Origin: Halothiobacillus sp.
GTDB lineage: Bacteria; Pseudomonadota; Gammaproteobacteria; Halothiobacillales; Halothiobacillaceae
Direction of reading: 5' to 3'
NCBI GenBank assembly: GCA_023255735.1
Contig: JAGDVP010000001.1
Span: 59,577 to 123,576 of the forward strand
DNA length: 64,000 bases
The position numbers and the translations under genes are program-made. Shown one piece after another: positions 28,010-36,687 of this stretch. The notes below the pieces were generated by a model that worked only from the letters and a program-made list of their open reading frames with translations, did not search any database and was not told where the DNA came from. Position 1 is the first letter of the stretch. Every line of letters begins with the position of its first letter.

Positions 28010-29185
28010 GTGCATCTAGCAGATATTACGATGTTTTGGGGGCCGGCTTCGGGCGGCGTGCGGCGCTATATTCTGGCCAAGCGGGCGTATTGCGTGGCAT
28101 ATACTGGCTTGCAGCATAGCTTGGTGGTGCCGGGGGCGCACAAGGCGCGCACGGATGATGGTGTTTTAACAACTTGCACGGTGCCAGCGCTTCCCATAGG
28201 CAAGGGCTACCGCTTTCCCCTGCGGGCGCAGCCTTGGGTTGATGCGCTGATTGAGCTCAAACCCGATGTCATTGAGGCGGGCGATCCGTATCGCTTAGCC
28301 TGGGCGGCGATTCGGGCGGGGCGTTCGCTGGATGTGCCGGTCGTGGGGTTTTTTCATTCCGATTTAACCCGGATGACTGCGTTACGGTTTGGCGGCTGGA
28401 CGCGCGCGCCGATTAGGCGGTATATCCAACATTTATACGGCCACATGGATTGGGTGTTTGCGCCGAGCCAAATTATGACCGAGCGGTTGCACGGGCTGGG
28501 TTTGGCTCGGGTGAGCACGCAACCTTTGGGGGTTGATACCGATATTTTTACCCCCGAGCGGCGTGATGAAACCCTGCGTGCGCGTTTGGGTATTCCTGCA
28601 AAGGCGCGCTTGCTGGTATATGCCGGGCGTAATGCCATCGAGAAAAACTTAAATGTGCTGATTGACGCCGTGCGCCGCTTAGGCGCGCCCTATCATTTGT
28701 TGCTGATTGGCCCTGATATGCCGCGCCCGGCCGATATTGCCCATACCGTCGTGGATTTTGTGGCCGATCCCCTCATTTTGGCTGGCTTGCTTGCCAGTTC
28801 CGATGCGCTGGTCCACGCAGGCGATCAAGAAACCTTCGGCTTGGTGATTGCCGAAGGCATGGCGGCCGGTTTGCCGGTGATTGGCGTCCATAGCGGGGCG
28901 GTGCCTGAATTGGTGGATGAAACCGTGGGTGCCTTGGCCTGGCCTAATAACCCCGTTTCATTTGCGGCGGCGATTGATTCGGTGTTTGCGCGCAATCCCA
29001 AAGCCTTAGGTTTAGCGGCGCGCGCGCGCGTAGTGGCCACCTTCGGCTGGCCGGCTCGGTTTCATCACATGCTGGGCGATTTGCGCCAATTACGACTGCG
29101 GGGAGAGATTCAACCGGCAACCGTGTTAGCACTTAAACCCGCTATAAACCCTCTCCAAGTGAATCAATCTCATGACGCTAACTGA
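28010..29185 (+). CDS. GT4-family glycosyltransferase
   Basis: A soluble GT-B glycosyltransferase of about 391 residues. The N-terminus reads H-L-A-D-I-T-M-F-W-G-P-A-S-G-G-V-R-R-Y, the acceptor-side glycine motif. The donor-side domain has V-Y-A-G-R-N-A-I-E-K-N-L and GDQETFGLVIAEGMAAGLPV (the E-x7-E motif). I place the start at GTG 28010 because the family begins there; TTG 27968 is a longer alternative and no strong ribosome-binding site decides. The stop lies 14 bases inside the next gene. Donor and acceptor unknown; the two partners suggest an N-acetylated sugar on a lipid. Confidence 0.8.
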   Translation: MHLADITMFWGPASGGVRRYILAKRAYCVAYTGLQHSLVVPGAHKARTDDGVLTTCTVPALPIGKGYRFPLRAQPWVDALIELKPDVIEAGDPYRLAWAAIRAGRSLDVPVVGFFHSDLTRMTALRFGGWTRAPIRRYIQHLYGHMDWVFAPSQIMTERLHGLGLARVSTQPLGVDTDIFTPERRDETLRARLGIPAKARLLVYAGRNAIEKNLNVLIDAVRRLGAPYHLLLIGPDMPRPADIAHTVVDFVADPLILAGLLASSDALVHAGDQETFGLVIAEGMAAGLPVIGVHSGAVPELVDETVGALAWPNNPVSFAAAIDSVFARNPKALGLAARARVVATFGWPARFHHMLGDLRQLRLRGEIQPATVLALKPAINPLQVNQSHDAN

Positions 29186-29954
29186 GCATTTAGCCCCAGC
29201 AGCTTTGGTGCTGCATGATGTATCGCCCCGCACGCAGGCACGCTGCATGGCGCTTTTGGCGGCGCTTGCCCCCTTTATTACCCCGCAAGGCCCTATGCCG
29301 GTCACTTTGCTCGTGGTGCCGCGTTATCACGGCGATTCGCCCTTAATTGAGCACACGGCATTTCGCGCTTGGCTGGATACCCGCTTAGCCTTGGGCGATG
29401 AGGTGGTGCTGCACGGCTTTTATCACACTGATCGGCTGCCGGTGAGAAGCCCGCTCGATTGGGCGCGGCGGCGCCTCTATACCCTTGAGGGTGAATTTGC
29501 TCAACTGAACCGCCTAGATGCGCAGCACTTATTGCAGCAAGGGCGGGATGAATTAGCAGCCTGCGGCTGGAAAACGCGCGGCTTTGTCGCGCCCGCGTGG
29601 TTAACCAGTGTCGGCACCATCGAGGCTTTAACGCAATTGGATTTTGATTGGTACGCCAGTCGCACAGGCTTGATGGATTTGCACACCGGTGAGCAAACCC
29701 GCGCCACCTCGCTTGTATGGAGTGTGCGCGCCGCGTGGCGCCGGCGACTATCGAAAATTTATAATGCCCGGTTGCTCGCAAAGCTATTGCAGCGTGAGCA
29801 GGCCGCAACCCCCATTCGTTTAGGCTTGCACCCGGTGGATGCCGATTGGCCTGAGGCGGTGCGGTTTTGGCAAGAGGCGCTGGCGATGGTGCTGGCGCAG
29901 CGGCCTTGCGCCATCAAATCGCAGCTCATTATGGGGCGTGTAGATGGCGCTTAA
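29172..29954 (+). CDS. DUF2334 polysaccharide-deacetylase-like protein
   Basis: A 260-residue protein with no signal peptide, so cytoplasmic. It shows the metal-dependent deacetylase pattern of the DUF2334 (PF10096) group: L-V-L-H-D-V-S-P near residues 12-19, V-V-L-H-G-F-Y-H-T-D near 75-85, G-F-V-A-P-A-W-L in the middle, and R-L-G-L-H-P-V-D near 215. These give the Asp and His residues expected for metal and catalysis. It overlaps the upstream glycosyltransferase by 14 bases and the downstream membrane protein by 11, so the three are translated together. Probable role: removing an acetyl group from the sugar added by the first enzyme. Confidence 0.82.
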   Translation: MTLTEHLAPAALVLHDVSPRTQARCMALLAALAPFITPQGPMPVTLLVVPRYHGDSPLIEHTAFRAWLDTRLALGDEVVLHGFYHTDRLPVRSPLDWARRRLYTLEGEFAQLNRLDAQHLLQQGRDELAACGWKTRGFVAPAWLTSVGTIEALTQLDFDWYASRTGLMDLHTGEQTRATSLVWSVRAAWRRRLSKIYNARLLAKLLQREQAATPIRLGLHPVDADWPEAVRFWQEALAMVLAQRPCAIKSQLIMGRVDGA

Positions 29955-30981
29955 TCGGCATCGGCGGCGCTTAATTGGGATGCTGTTATTGGCGCTGCTG
30001 GCAAGCCTGGCTGTGCCAATCGTTTTGGGTGGCGGCGCTCTGTGGCATTACCTGCCCGCAGTGCCCCGGCAAGGCTGGTTTTGGATGACCGGCATGGTGC
30101 TGATCGGCTGGTTATTTAATAGCTTTCGCTTGCGGCTATTGGCGCTCGGCATGGGCGTGCACTTGCCTGCGGGGTGGAGCTATACGGCGGTGATGGCAAC
30201 CGAATTTGCCGGGGCGGCATCACCCGCCGGTGCCGGCGGCGCGCTCACCTACATCACGCTCTTAAAGCAAAAAGGGATTCGCAGCGCGCGGGCAGCGGCC
30301 ATGTATGCGATTGATCACTTTATGGATGGGGTGTTTTTTGTGGTGGCCTTCCCCGTGGCACTCATTTCATTGGCGTTGCATGGCGGGTTTGATGATCCGG
30401 TTTGGCTGCTTCTGGTTACTTTGGCGTTATTTGGCGCGGGGGGCAGCCTTTTTTGGTCGCTTTTGCGCCAGCACCGTGCGCTGATTCGATGGTTCGGCGC
30501 GGTGCTTAAACCCTTCAAACTCACCCTAAAACGTCGGCGCCGCTTGGCGCGCTGGTTAATGCAATTTCGCCAAGGGGTGCGGTTGGTGCTCGGTTTGCCG
30601 CGCTGGCAGCTCTTACTGTTGTTCTCGTTTTGCGCGGGGCATTGGGCTCTGCGCTACAGCATTTTGGCGGTGGTGATTACCCTGATCGGCGCCTCAGTGC
30701 CGTGGTCGTATTTATTTGCCGTGCAGGGTGCACTCTTGCTGTTTGGGCAACTAAGCTTTTTGCCCGGTGGCGCCGGTGGCGTGGAATTAGGCTATAGCGC
30801 TTTGCTCTCGCCTTTTTTGAATTTGAGCTTAATTGGTATCTCGCTGCTGATTTGGCGATTTTTTACGTATTATTTGTATTTATTGCTGGGCTTGCCGGTG
30901 TTTTTAACGCTTTTAGGCGGCCATGCGTGGCGCTTGCTGAGCGTGTCAGACTCAGCCAATAAAGCAAAATCGGCTCAATAA
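29944..30981 (+). CDS. Multi-span membrane protein, LPG-synthase-TM / UPF0104 family
   Basis: A 345-residue protein with about eight membrane segments and a basic R-R-R-R loop. Family residues: F-N-S-F-R-L-R, a conserved glycine loop G-A-A-S-P-A-G-A-G-G, and F-L-P-G-G-A-G-G-V-E-L-G-Y near the C-terminus. The family includes the flippase half of MprF (lysyl-phosphatidylglycerol) and proteins next to lipid glycosyltransferases. It overlaps the deacetylase by 11 bases. Probable role: moving or presenting the modified glycolipid across the inner membrane. Substrate unknown. Confidence 0.82.
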   Translation: MALNRHRRRLIGMLLLALLASLAVPIVLGGGALWHYLPAVPRQGWFWMTGMVLIGWLFNSFRLRLLALGMGVHLPAGWSYTAVMATEFAGAASPAGAGGALTYITLLKQKGIRSARAAAMYAIDHFMDGVFFVVAFPVALISLALHGGFDDPVWLLLVTLALFGAGGSLFWSLLRQHRALIRWFGAVLKPFKLTLKRRRRLARWLMQFRQGVRLVLGLPRWQLLLLFSFCAGHWALRYSILAVVITLIGASVPWSYLFAVQGALLLFGQLSFLPGGAGGVELGYSALLSPFLNLSLIGISLLIWRFFTYYLYLLLGLPVFLTLLGGHAWRLLSVSDSANKAKSAQ

Positions 30982-31231
30982 GTTACCCAATGCGGGCCTC
31001 AATCGACCGGTGGCGCGGCCTTTCGGGCTAAACCAGATGCCGGACAAGATACCGGCATGGCAAACCCAATTTGGCCGCATCGCAAAGGGGGGGCGATAAG
31101 ATGCGTGGCTAACGTTAAGGAACCTATCCGCTTGGTAATTTTGCCTTCATCAATCGTAAATACCGTGCTCGCTATTGTGAACCCCTGTCAACACAGGGTT
31201 GATGTTTATGAATCACATGAGGGGTATCTTT

Positions 31232-31543
31232 ATGAAATCACGATATTTAATTGCCAGCCTGGCCGGCGTCGCTTTAACCTTAACTGGCATGGCCGCCGCC
31301 CAAGCCTACACAGGTGAATCGTTTGCCAAACAGGCGAAAGTTGGCATGGATGAGGCGCGCAGCATTGCGCTGAAAGCCTATCCCGGCAAAATCACCGATG
31401 AGGAGCTCGAAAAAGAAGCCGGTGGCAGCGGCCTGCGTTATTCGTTTGATATTGAAAGCGGCACCGTGACCCATGAAGTGGGCGTGGATGCACAAACCGG
31501 CGCAGTGTTGGAAGATAAAAAAGAAGGCGCTAACCCGGATTAA
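31232..31543 (+). CDS. Secreted PepSY-domain protein
   Basis: A 103-residue protein with a signal peptide (M-K-S-R-Y-L-I-A-S-L-A-G-V-A, cleavage near A-A-Q-A) and one PepSY domain: D-E-A-R-S-I-A-L-K-A-Y-P-G-K-I, L-R-Y-S-F-D-I and G-V-D-A-Q-T-G-A-V-L-E-D. PepSY proteins are periplasmic and are thought to inhibit proteases or bind ligands. I start at ATG 31232, with GAGGGG seven bases upstream. The 250-base gap before it holds no other gene I can support. A strong terminator follows. Confidence 0.85.
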   Translation: MKSRYLIASLAGVALTLTGMAAAQAYTGESFAKQAKVGMDEARSIALKAYPGKITDEELEKEAGGSGLRYSFDIESGTVTHEVGVDAQTGAVLEDKKEGANPD

Positions 31544-31576
31544 CGATTGCGCATCAACCGATCGCATCGCATTGAA

Positions 31577-31604
31577 AAAGCCCCGAGTTCGGGGCTTTGT
31601 TTTA
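31577..31604 (+). terminator. Intrinsic terminator after the PepSY gene
   Basis: AAAGCCCC, loop GAGTTC, GGGGCTTT, then TGTTTT. It lies 33 bases after the PepSY stop. Confidence 0.85.
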
Positions 31605-31721
31605 AGCTAACTTAAATCAAAGTGCTAAATTGATGCGCTCGATAGGGCAATTTGCGGCACTATTCTGTTTTGATTATCAAATAAACTTAAAAATTAACCC
31701 CTACAGGCAGGAAATAAGCAC

Positions 31722-32366
31722 ATGACTTTATCTCTTGAACCTTGGCTGCCGTTTTTATCCAACGAAACGCTGTGTCAAGCGGTGCGTGATTTACAGGCCG
31801 TGGCGACTTCCGCGCGAGTTAAAGCAGAAAAAGATGGCGGGCGTAATGTCATTGATCCGTTTACTGCGTTATTTCAAATGCAGCTTTTGCAGATAAAACC
31901 TGATGATTGGCCGTTGATCGAACAAAATCGTCAGATTGAAAAATCGCTACAAAACGAAATCGGCAATTTTCATCAAAAAATATTGGGCGGCATCCAAGGC
32001 TGGCAGAATTTAAACACCGGATCAGTGGTCGATTTGGTGTGCAGCGAACGCCGCATCATTGCTGAAGTGAAAAACAAGCACAACACACTCAAAGCCTCCG
32101 ACCAAGCCAGTTTATATGACAAGCTCCACGATCTGGTTCGTAAAAAAGGCCAAGAATACGCAGGATTTACTGCTTATTACGTTGAAATCATCCCAAAAAC
32201 CATAGCGCGCTACGACAAGCTCTTTACCCCAGCCAATAACACCACGGGCACACGCAAAGCCGAAGACGCATTGATTCGACGCATAGATGGTGCAAGCTTT
32301 TACGCCTTGGCGACCGGCTACCCCGATGCGCTCAAACAAGTCTTTACCGCGCTACTAAAGTTTTAA
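31722..32366 (+). CDS. Eco47II-family type II restriction endonuclease
   Basis: A 214-residue protein matching the Eco47II/Sau96I-type endonuclease family (PF09553), whose characterised members cut GGNCC. The PD-(D/E)xK core is visible: D104 in S-V-V-D-L-V, then E115-V-K117 in R-I-I-A-E-V-K-N-K-H. The N-terminal NVIDPFTALFQMQLL and the C-terminal FYALATGYPDAL are also family-like. No DNA methyltransferase is adjacent on either side, which is unusual because an unprotected host would be cut. A modification enzyme elsewhere, an inactive enzyme, or a recently separated module are the options. AT-richer upstream flank. Confidence 0.82.
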   Translation: MTLSLEPWLPFLSNETLCQAVRDLQAVATSARVKAEKDGGRNVIDPFTALFQMQLLQIKPDDWPLIEQNRQIEKSLQNEIGNFHQKILGGIQGWQNLNTGSVVDLVCSERRIIAEVKNKHNTLKASDQASLYDKLHDLVRKKGQEYAGFTAYYVEIIPKTIARYDKLFTPANNTTGTRKAEDALIRRIDGASFYALATGYPDALKQVFTALLKF

Positions 32367-32380
32367 CGAATCGTCAGAAT

Positions 32381-33196
32381 TTAATGCGCGCGGCTATGCT
32401 GAAATGTTTTGTAGGCTGAAATCAGCAAGATGAGGGCAAGTGCCATAATTAACCAATCGGGTGCGATAAAGCCGATGGCGAGCCCACCCAAGATGGCGCC
32501 AATCAGCGAACCTATCGTCATCCCAAAAAATAGTGGGCGTTCGCGGTTCAGCACGCCAAAGCTGCCGGATTGTGAATAGCGCACAAAGCCGACCAGCATG
32601 GTGGGCAGGGAGATGGCGAGCGATAAACTCCCCGCCAGTTTGATGTCGAGCCCGTACAAAATCGTGATGGTGGGAATCAGTAATTCGCCGCCCGCCACGC
32701 CAAGCACGGCGGCGACGATGCCGATGATGAGCCCTGCTATGACGCCGATACCCCAGCGCAGCGGGCCATCGGGCACCAGCGCCCCGCCGAGCCAATGCAA
32801 TTTAAATATATGCTCGCCGATCATGACGAAGGCAAGCCCAATGAGCAGGAAAAATACCAGTCGATCAAGGGTGGTGGCTTTGATGCGCATGGCCACCCCC
32901 GCGGCAAACCAAGCACCCACCAGCGAGCCTAACAGCAGATTGAGTGCAATCGGCCATTGGGCGGCGAGCAGGCTCCATTCGATGCTGCTGCTGCGGGCGA
33001 GTAGGGCGGTGGCCACCACGACCAAGCTCATGGCTTTGTTAAAAATAACGGCCTCAAGCGTTGGGAGCTTAAACAACCCTTTGAGCACGGGGAGGCGAAA
33101 TTCCGCGCCGCCCAGGCCAATCAGCCCGCCTAAGCCGCCGATTAAACCACCAGTAAAAAATCCTTGAATAGGGCGTTTTAAGGGCGGCATTGGCAA
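32381..33196 (-). CDS. TauE/SafE-family membrane permease
   Basis: A 271-residue protein with about eight membrane segments in two repeats, each with a glycine-rich family motif (GLIGGLGGLIGLGGAEFRLP and G-V-A-G-G-E-L-L-I-P). The family moves sulfite, sulfonates, sulfoacetate and related anions; direction and substrate vary. It starts 19 bases after the TonB receptor and is probably the last gene of the mod operon, suggesting an oxyanion role. Convergent with the restriction enzyme, 14 bases apart. Confidence 0.85.
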   Translation of the reverse strand: MPMPPLKRPIQGFFTGGLIGGLGGLIGLGGAEFRLPVLKGLFKLPTLEAVIFNKAMSLVVVATALLARSSSIEWSLLAAQWPIALNLLLGSLVGAWFAAGVAMRIKATTLDRLVFFLLIGLAFVMIGEHIFKLHWLGGALVPDGPLRWGIGVIAGLIIGIVAAVLGVAGGELLIPTITILYGLDIKLAGSLSLAISLPTMLVGFVRYSQSGSFGVLNRERPLFFGMTIGSLIGAILGGLAIGFIAPDWLIMALALILLISAYKTFQHSRAH

Positions 33197-33215
33197 TTTC
33201 CTTCAAAATAAAAAG

Positions 33216-35522
33216 TTAGATGCGTCCAGAGAGGCTTAAAAATACGCTCCTAGGCGCGCCGTATTGATAACTTGAGCCATTGCCCGTGACGCCATTGAAT
33301 GCGGCAGTAATGTTGCTGATGGCATCGTCAGCGGCATTAATGGGGCCTATGTAGTGGCGATTAAGCAGGTTCAAAGCTTCAAGGGTCAGGGTGGTTTTGG
33401 CGTTGATTTTGTATTGTGCGCGGGCATCCAATAGGGTAACGCCGCTCACACGCTCTTGATTTAGCACATCGCCGAAACGCGCGCCTAGGTAGCGCCCATC
33501 GAGTCCAAAGGTCAGCCGATCAAGGGTGTATTTGCCACTGATTTTTAGCATGTGCTCCGGCGTATCGACGACCTGTTTGCCTTGAGTGGCAATGGTGGCG
33601 TTCGCGGCGAGCGCCAAATTTTCATCGTATCGAAAGCGGTTGTAACTGTAATTGCCAAAGAGGCTCAATTGCGGCGTTACCGCGATGCCGCCTTCCAGTT
33701 CAATGCCGTAGCGACTGGCTTTGGCGGCATTCCACGGGTAGCGCGCATCGACACTCGGATCATAAATCGTAGATTGTTTATTGTGGTGCACGGCATAAAA
33801 AAGCGTGACCCCGCTGTACCAGTTTTGCTCGACGTGGCGCAGGCTGACATCTAAATTATCGGCGGTTTCAAAGGTGAGCCGATCCCACAACGAGGCAAAA
33901 GGGATGCCTTTTGCGGCAAAACTGGCCTGTTGAGCGTAGTAGTAGGGGAATAGATTAACATCAAGGCCGTACGTGCGGCCAAAATCGGCTTGTAGGCTGG
34001 TTTTCGAGTCAATGTGCCAGTTAGCGCCGAGGAAGGGCAGCCATTCGTTCAAGGTTTTGGCGGGGGCAGATGATGTCGAATTAATTCCGCCGGCTTGGCG
34101 CGCTGCATCCGCATCACTCAGCCGCGCTGCCGCGCCGGTATTATTGTAGGCATTAATTGCGCCTAATCGCATATCCACGTAGCGTAGACCCGCTTCAAAA
34201 TCGATGGCACCGACCGAGGTAAACCAGCTGGCATAAGGGGAGATGATGCGATGGCGATCATTTTTAGCCAGCACGCTCCAACCATCAAAGGCAAGCCCTT
34301 GCGGGGTTGCTTTGTATTTTTGCTGCGTAACCGGTGGGCCTGGTGGCTGCTGGCTGTGCAGCCAGAGCCCGGTTTTAAGGCTGCTGGTATTGCCAAGTTG
34401 CCAGTCCAATTCGGTGATGGCGCCTAGGTTCTCATGCTGGATTGGCCAGCCAATCACTCGGCTTTTGCTTGGATCTTGCGCGTTGAGCGAGCTGAACCAG
34501 TACGTGCCGGTTTCGCTTAAAAAGTAGGGCTTGAAGGTCAAAGAGACTGCCGGGGCGAGACGCGCTTTGAGCGTGCCGAACACAAAACGATCGGTAAAGT
34601 CTTGACGATTATAGCCATAAAAATCAGGCTTGGCGGGGTTGGTACCCCAATCTAGACGGTAATTGGCGAGGTTGCTTGCGGTTTTGTAATCAAAAAAGCG
34701 GTATGTATGACGCGCATCTTGATTAAAGCCGGCATAGAGTTCGGCCTGCCAGGCATCCCCACCATCGAGTTTAAAGCCTGCGGTGAGGTTTTTGCGTTGT
34801 GAATCACCCGCGCCTTTCCATTGATCGCCCGCGGAATAAGAGGCGGAAACAAAGCTTGAAAACTGGCCGATTTTGCCGCTATCTTGCCTTAAAAAAACCC
34901 GATTAAATGAATCGGATCCCGTGGTGATGCGGTAGTCAGTTTGCATCTTGTCACGCGGTGCCTGCACTTCTAAATTAATTTTCCCTGGCAAGTTTGAAAA
35001 TCCCAGCGTGCGATCCACCGGCGCGGCGCCGCGATAAATGCTGACTTCCTTGATATTTTCCATATCCAAAATGCCTTTGCTGCCCCCGGGATTGCCGGTG
35101 ACCGGCATGCCATCGATATTGCGCGAAGAGGCAGGTCCTGTTTGGCCAACGCCGCGAATTTTAAGGGTTTCGTGAAAGCCGACTTCAGTTAAGCCATACG
35201 CATCGGCGCTTTGAAAATTCACCGAAGGGGTGTTTTGAATCACCATGGAAGGCGAAACGCCAGCGGGACCTGTGGCCAGTTGTGCCGATGCACCATCTAT
35301 TTGGGTGAATGAGGACATGTTGTCGAGCGTGGCAAAGTTACCGGTGGTATTGGTATTGTCGCCTTGAATGGTAATGGCCGTGAGTTTGCGCGTCTCGCGT
35401 ACGTCATCGGTGGCAATGTCATCGGCTTGAAGCACCGGCGCGCCAGTGGCGCAAAGTAAAACCAGCGCCTTTTTGCACAATTGTTTGGGCGAGAAGAGTT
35501 GGGGGTGGATTTTTCTAAACAT
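33216..35522 (-). CDS. TonB-dependent outer-membrane receptor in the molybdate operon
   Basis: A 768-residue receptor: signal peptide (about 1-33, ending near L-Q-A-D), a TonB-box-like stretch (R-K-L-T-A-I-T-I), a plug domain (about 60-190, with L-K-I-R-G-V-G-Q-T, N-I-D-G-M-P-V-T and V-S-I-Y-R-G-A-A-P), and a 22-strand-type barrel ending in an aromatic-alternating tail (R-S-V-F-L-S-L-S-G-R-I). Such proteins use TonB-ExbBD energy to import scarce chelates. It lies 52 bases after modC and 19 before the TauE/SafE gene, all on the minus strand. I infer uptake of molybdate or tungstate, free or chelated. A siderophore receptor in this place is the alternative. Confidence 0.88.
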   Translation of the reverse strand: MFRKIHPQLFSPKQLCKKALVLLCATGAPVLQADDIATDDVRETRKLTAITIQGDNTNTTGNFATLDNMSSFTQIDGASAQLATGPAGVSPSMVIQNTPSVNFQSADAYGLTEVGFHETLKIRGVGQTGPASSRNIDGMPVTGNPGGSKGILDMENIKEVSIYRGAAPVDRTLGFSNLPGKINLEVQAPRDKMQTDYRITTGSDSFNRVFLRQDSGKIGQFSSFVSASYSAGDQWKGAGDSQRKNLTAGFKLDGGDAWQAELYAGFNQDARHTYRFFDYKTASNLANYRLDWGTNPAKPDFYGYNRQDFTDRFVFGTLKARLAPAVSLTFKPYFLSETGTYWFSSLNAQDPSKSRVIGWPIQHENLGAITELDWQLGNTSSLKTGLWLHSQQPPGPPVTQQKYKATPQGLAFDGWSVLAKNDRHRIISPYASWFTSVGAIDFEAGLRYVDMRLGAINAYNNTGAAARLSDADAARQAGGINSTSSAPAKTLNEWLPFLGANWHIDSKTSLQADFGRTYGLDVNLFPYYYAQQASFAAKGIPFASLWDRLTFETADNLDVSLRHVEQNWYSGVTLFYAVHHNKQSTIYDPSVDARYPWNAAKASRYGIELEGGIAVTPQLSLFGNYSYNRFRYDENLALAANATIATQGKQVVDTPEHMLKISGKYTLDRLTFGLDGRYLGARFGDVLNQERVSGVTLLDARAQYKINAKTTLTLEALNLLNRHYIGPINAADDAISNITAAFNGVTGNGSSYQYGAPRSVFLSLSGRI

Positions 35523-35574
35523 AACGCGGGCTCTTTTTAGTGTTTAACAAATTTGTTCGCGTGACCGCTTTGAG

Positions 35575-36684
35575 TTAAGAGTCGAGCAAGGCGGCGGTTT
35601 TTACTAAGGCAAAAACAGCTTGCTCGGGTTTTAAGGCCAAGGCTTGAACCGAACGACTACTGAGTTCGGCAATTAGCGTCTGGCCATCGTGGAGTGTTAA
35701 AAACACGGCCTGACGATTGGCAGCGGCATCGACCTCAATGCGTTGAATGGTGGCGGGAATTTGGTTCAGCATACTGATGCCGTCAACCTGTTCACGGGCA
35801 AGGGCAACATCCCGCGCGAGGATGCGCAGGCGGGCTTGGCTGTTTTGCGCAGGCGCGGTGTGGTGTTCGGTTCGGTTCAGCCAAAAGGTGAAGACCGGTG
35901 GGCTATTTGGGGTGGTGCTGGCGGTGAAGGGCAGCAGGCCATCCTGATCGACAGTGCCGAGTGTGCCGTGGAGTACGGAAACCGGACCCTCTTCGGTAAA
36001 CAAGGGTGAATCGATACGGGTGGTGGCCTCAGCCAAGGTTTCGATGGAGGTGATGCGTCCATCGGCCATAAACACCACGCGATTGGCCAAACGCTCAACT
36101 TCAATTGGCGCGTGGGTAATGTAGAGCGTGGGGATTTGATAATCGGCAATCACCGATTCGATCAGCGCTAAGAGTTCGGTTTTGGCGCGCCAGTCGAGCG
36201 CCGATAGCGGTTCGTCCATCATCAGCACACGCGGGCGGGCGAGCAAGGCACGCGCAATTGCTACTCGTTGGCGCTCGCCGCCGGAGAGGTTATCAACCGA
36301 GCGGGGGAGCAGGTGGGTAATGCCCACCCGTTGGCTAATTTCTTCAAACGATGGGCCCTGCGCTCGGCTTTTTGGCACGCGTTTAATGGCGTAGTCAAGG
36401 TTGCTCTGTACGGTTTTACCCGGCAGCAGGGCGGCGGTTTGAAACACAAAACCGATGTCACGTTGCTCGACGGGGCGGGCTTGTTTGCCCATCTGCCAAG
36501 GCTCATCGTGGAACATTAATTGGCCGCGCGTGGCACGATCAAGCCCGGATAGGGCGCGCAGCAGGGTGGATTTACCGGAACCGGAGCGCCCAAACAGGAC
36601 GGTGACGCCGGTTGATTCAAATTGAAATTCGCCCGAGTTGAGCGTGAAGTTGCCTAATTTGAGTTGTAAATTACCTTTGAACAT
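35575..36684 (-). CDS. modC: Molybdate ABC transporter ATP-binding protein
   Basis: A 369-residue ATPase. Walker A G-R-S-G-S-G-K-S-T (about 33-41), signature L-S-G-G-E-R-Q-R-V-A-I-A-R-A-L, Walker B V-L-M-M-D-E-P-L-S-A-L-D. The C-terminal 90 residues form a Mop/TOBE domain (L-A-R-D-V-A-L-A, then a second beta part), which in ModC binds molybdate as a feedback sensor. It follows modB by three bases. Confidence 0.95.
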   Translation of the reverse strand: MFKGNLQLKLGNFTLNSGEFQFESTGVTVLFGRSGSGKSTLLRALSGLDRATRGQLMFHDEPWQMGKQARPVEQRDIGFVFQTAALLPGKTVQSNLDYAIKRVPKSRAQGPSFEEISQRVGITHLLPRSVDNLSGGERQRVAIARALLARPRVLMMDEPLSALDWRAKTELLALIESVIADYQIPTLYITHAPIEVERLANRVVFMADGRITSIETLAEATTRIDSPLFTEEGPVSVLHGTLGTVDQDGLLPFTASTTPNSPPVFTFWLNRTEHHTAPAQNSQARLRILARDVALAREQVDGISMLNQIPATIQRIEVDAAANRQAVFLTLHDGQTLIAELSSRSVQALALKPEQAVFALVKTAALLDS

Positions 36685-36687
36685 GGG

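Noticed and set aside
31722..32366. A full restriction-modification or defence island around the restriction enzyme
   Set aside because: The neighbours are a PepSY protein and the mod/TauE operon; no methyltransferase, integrase or other defence gene is next to it.
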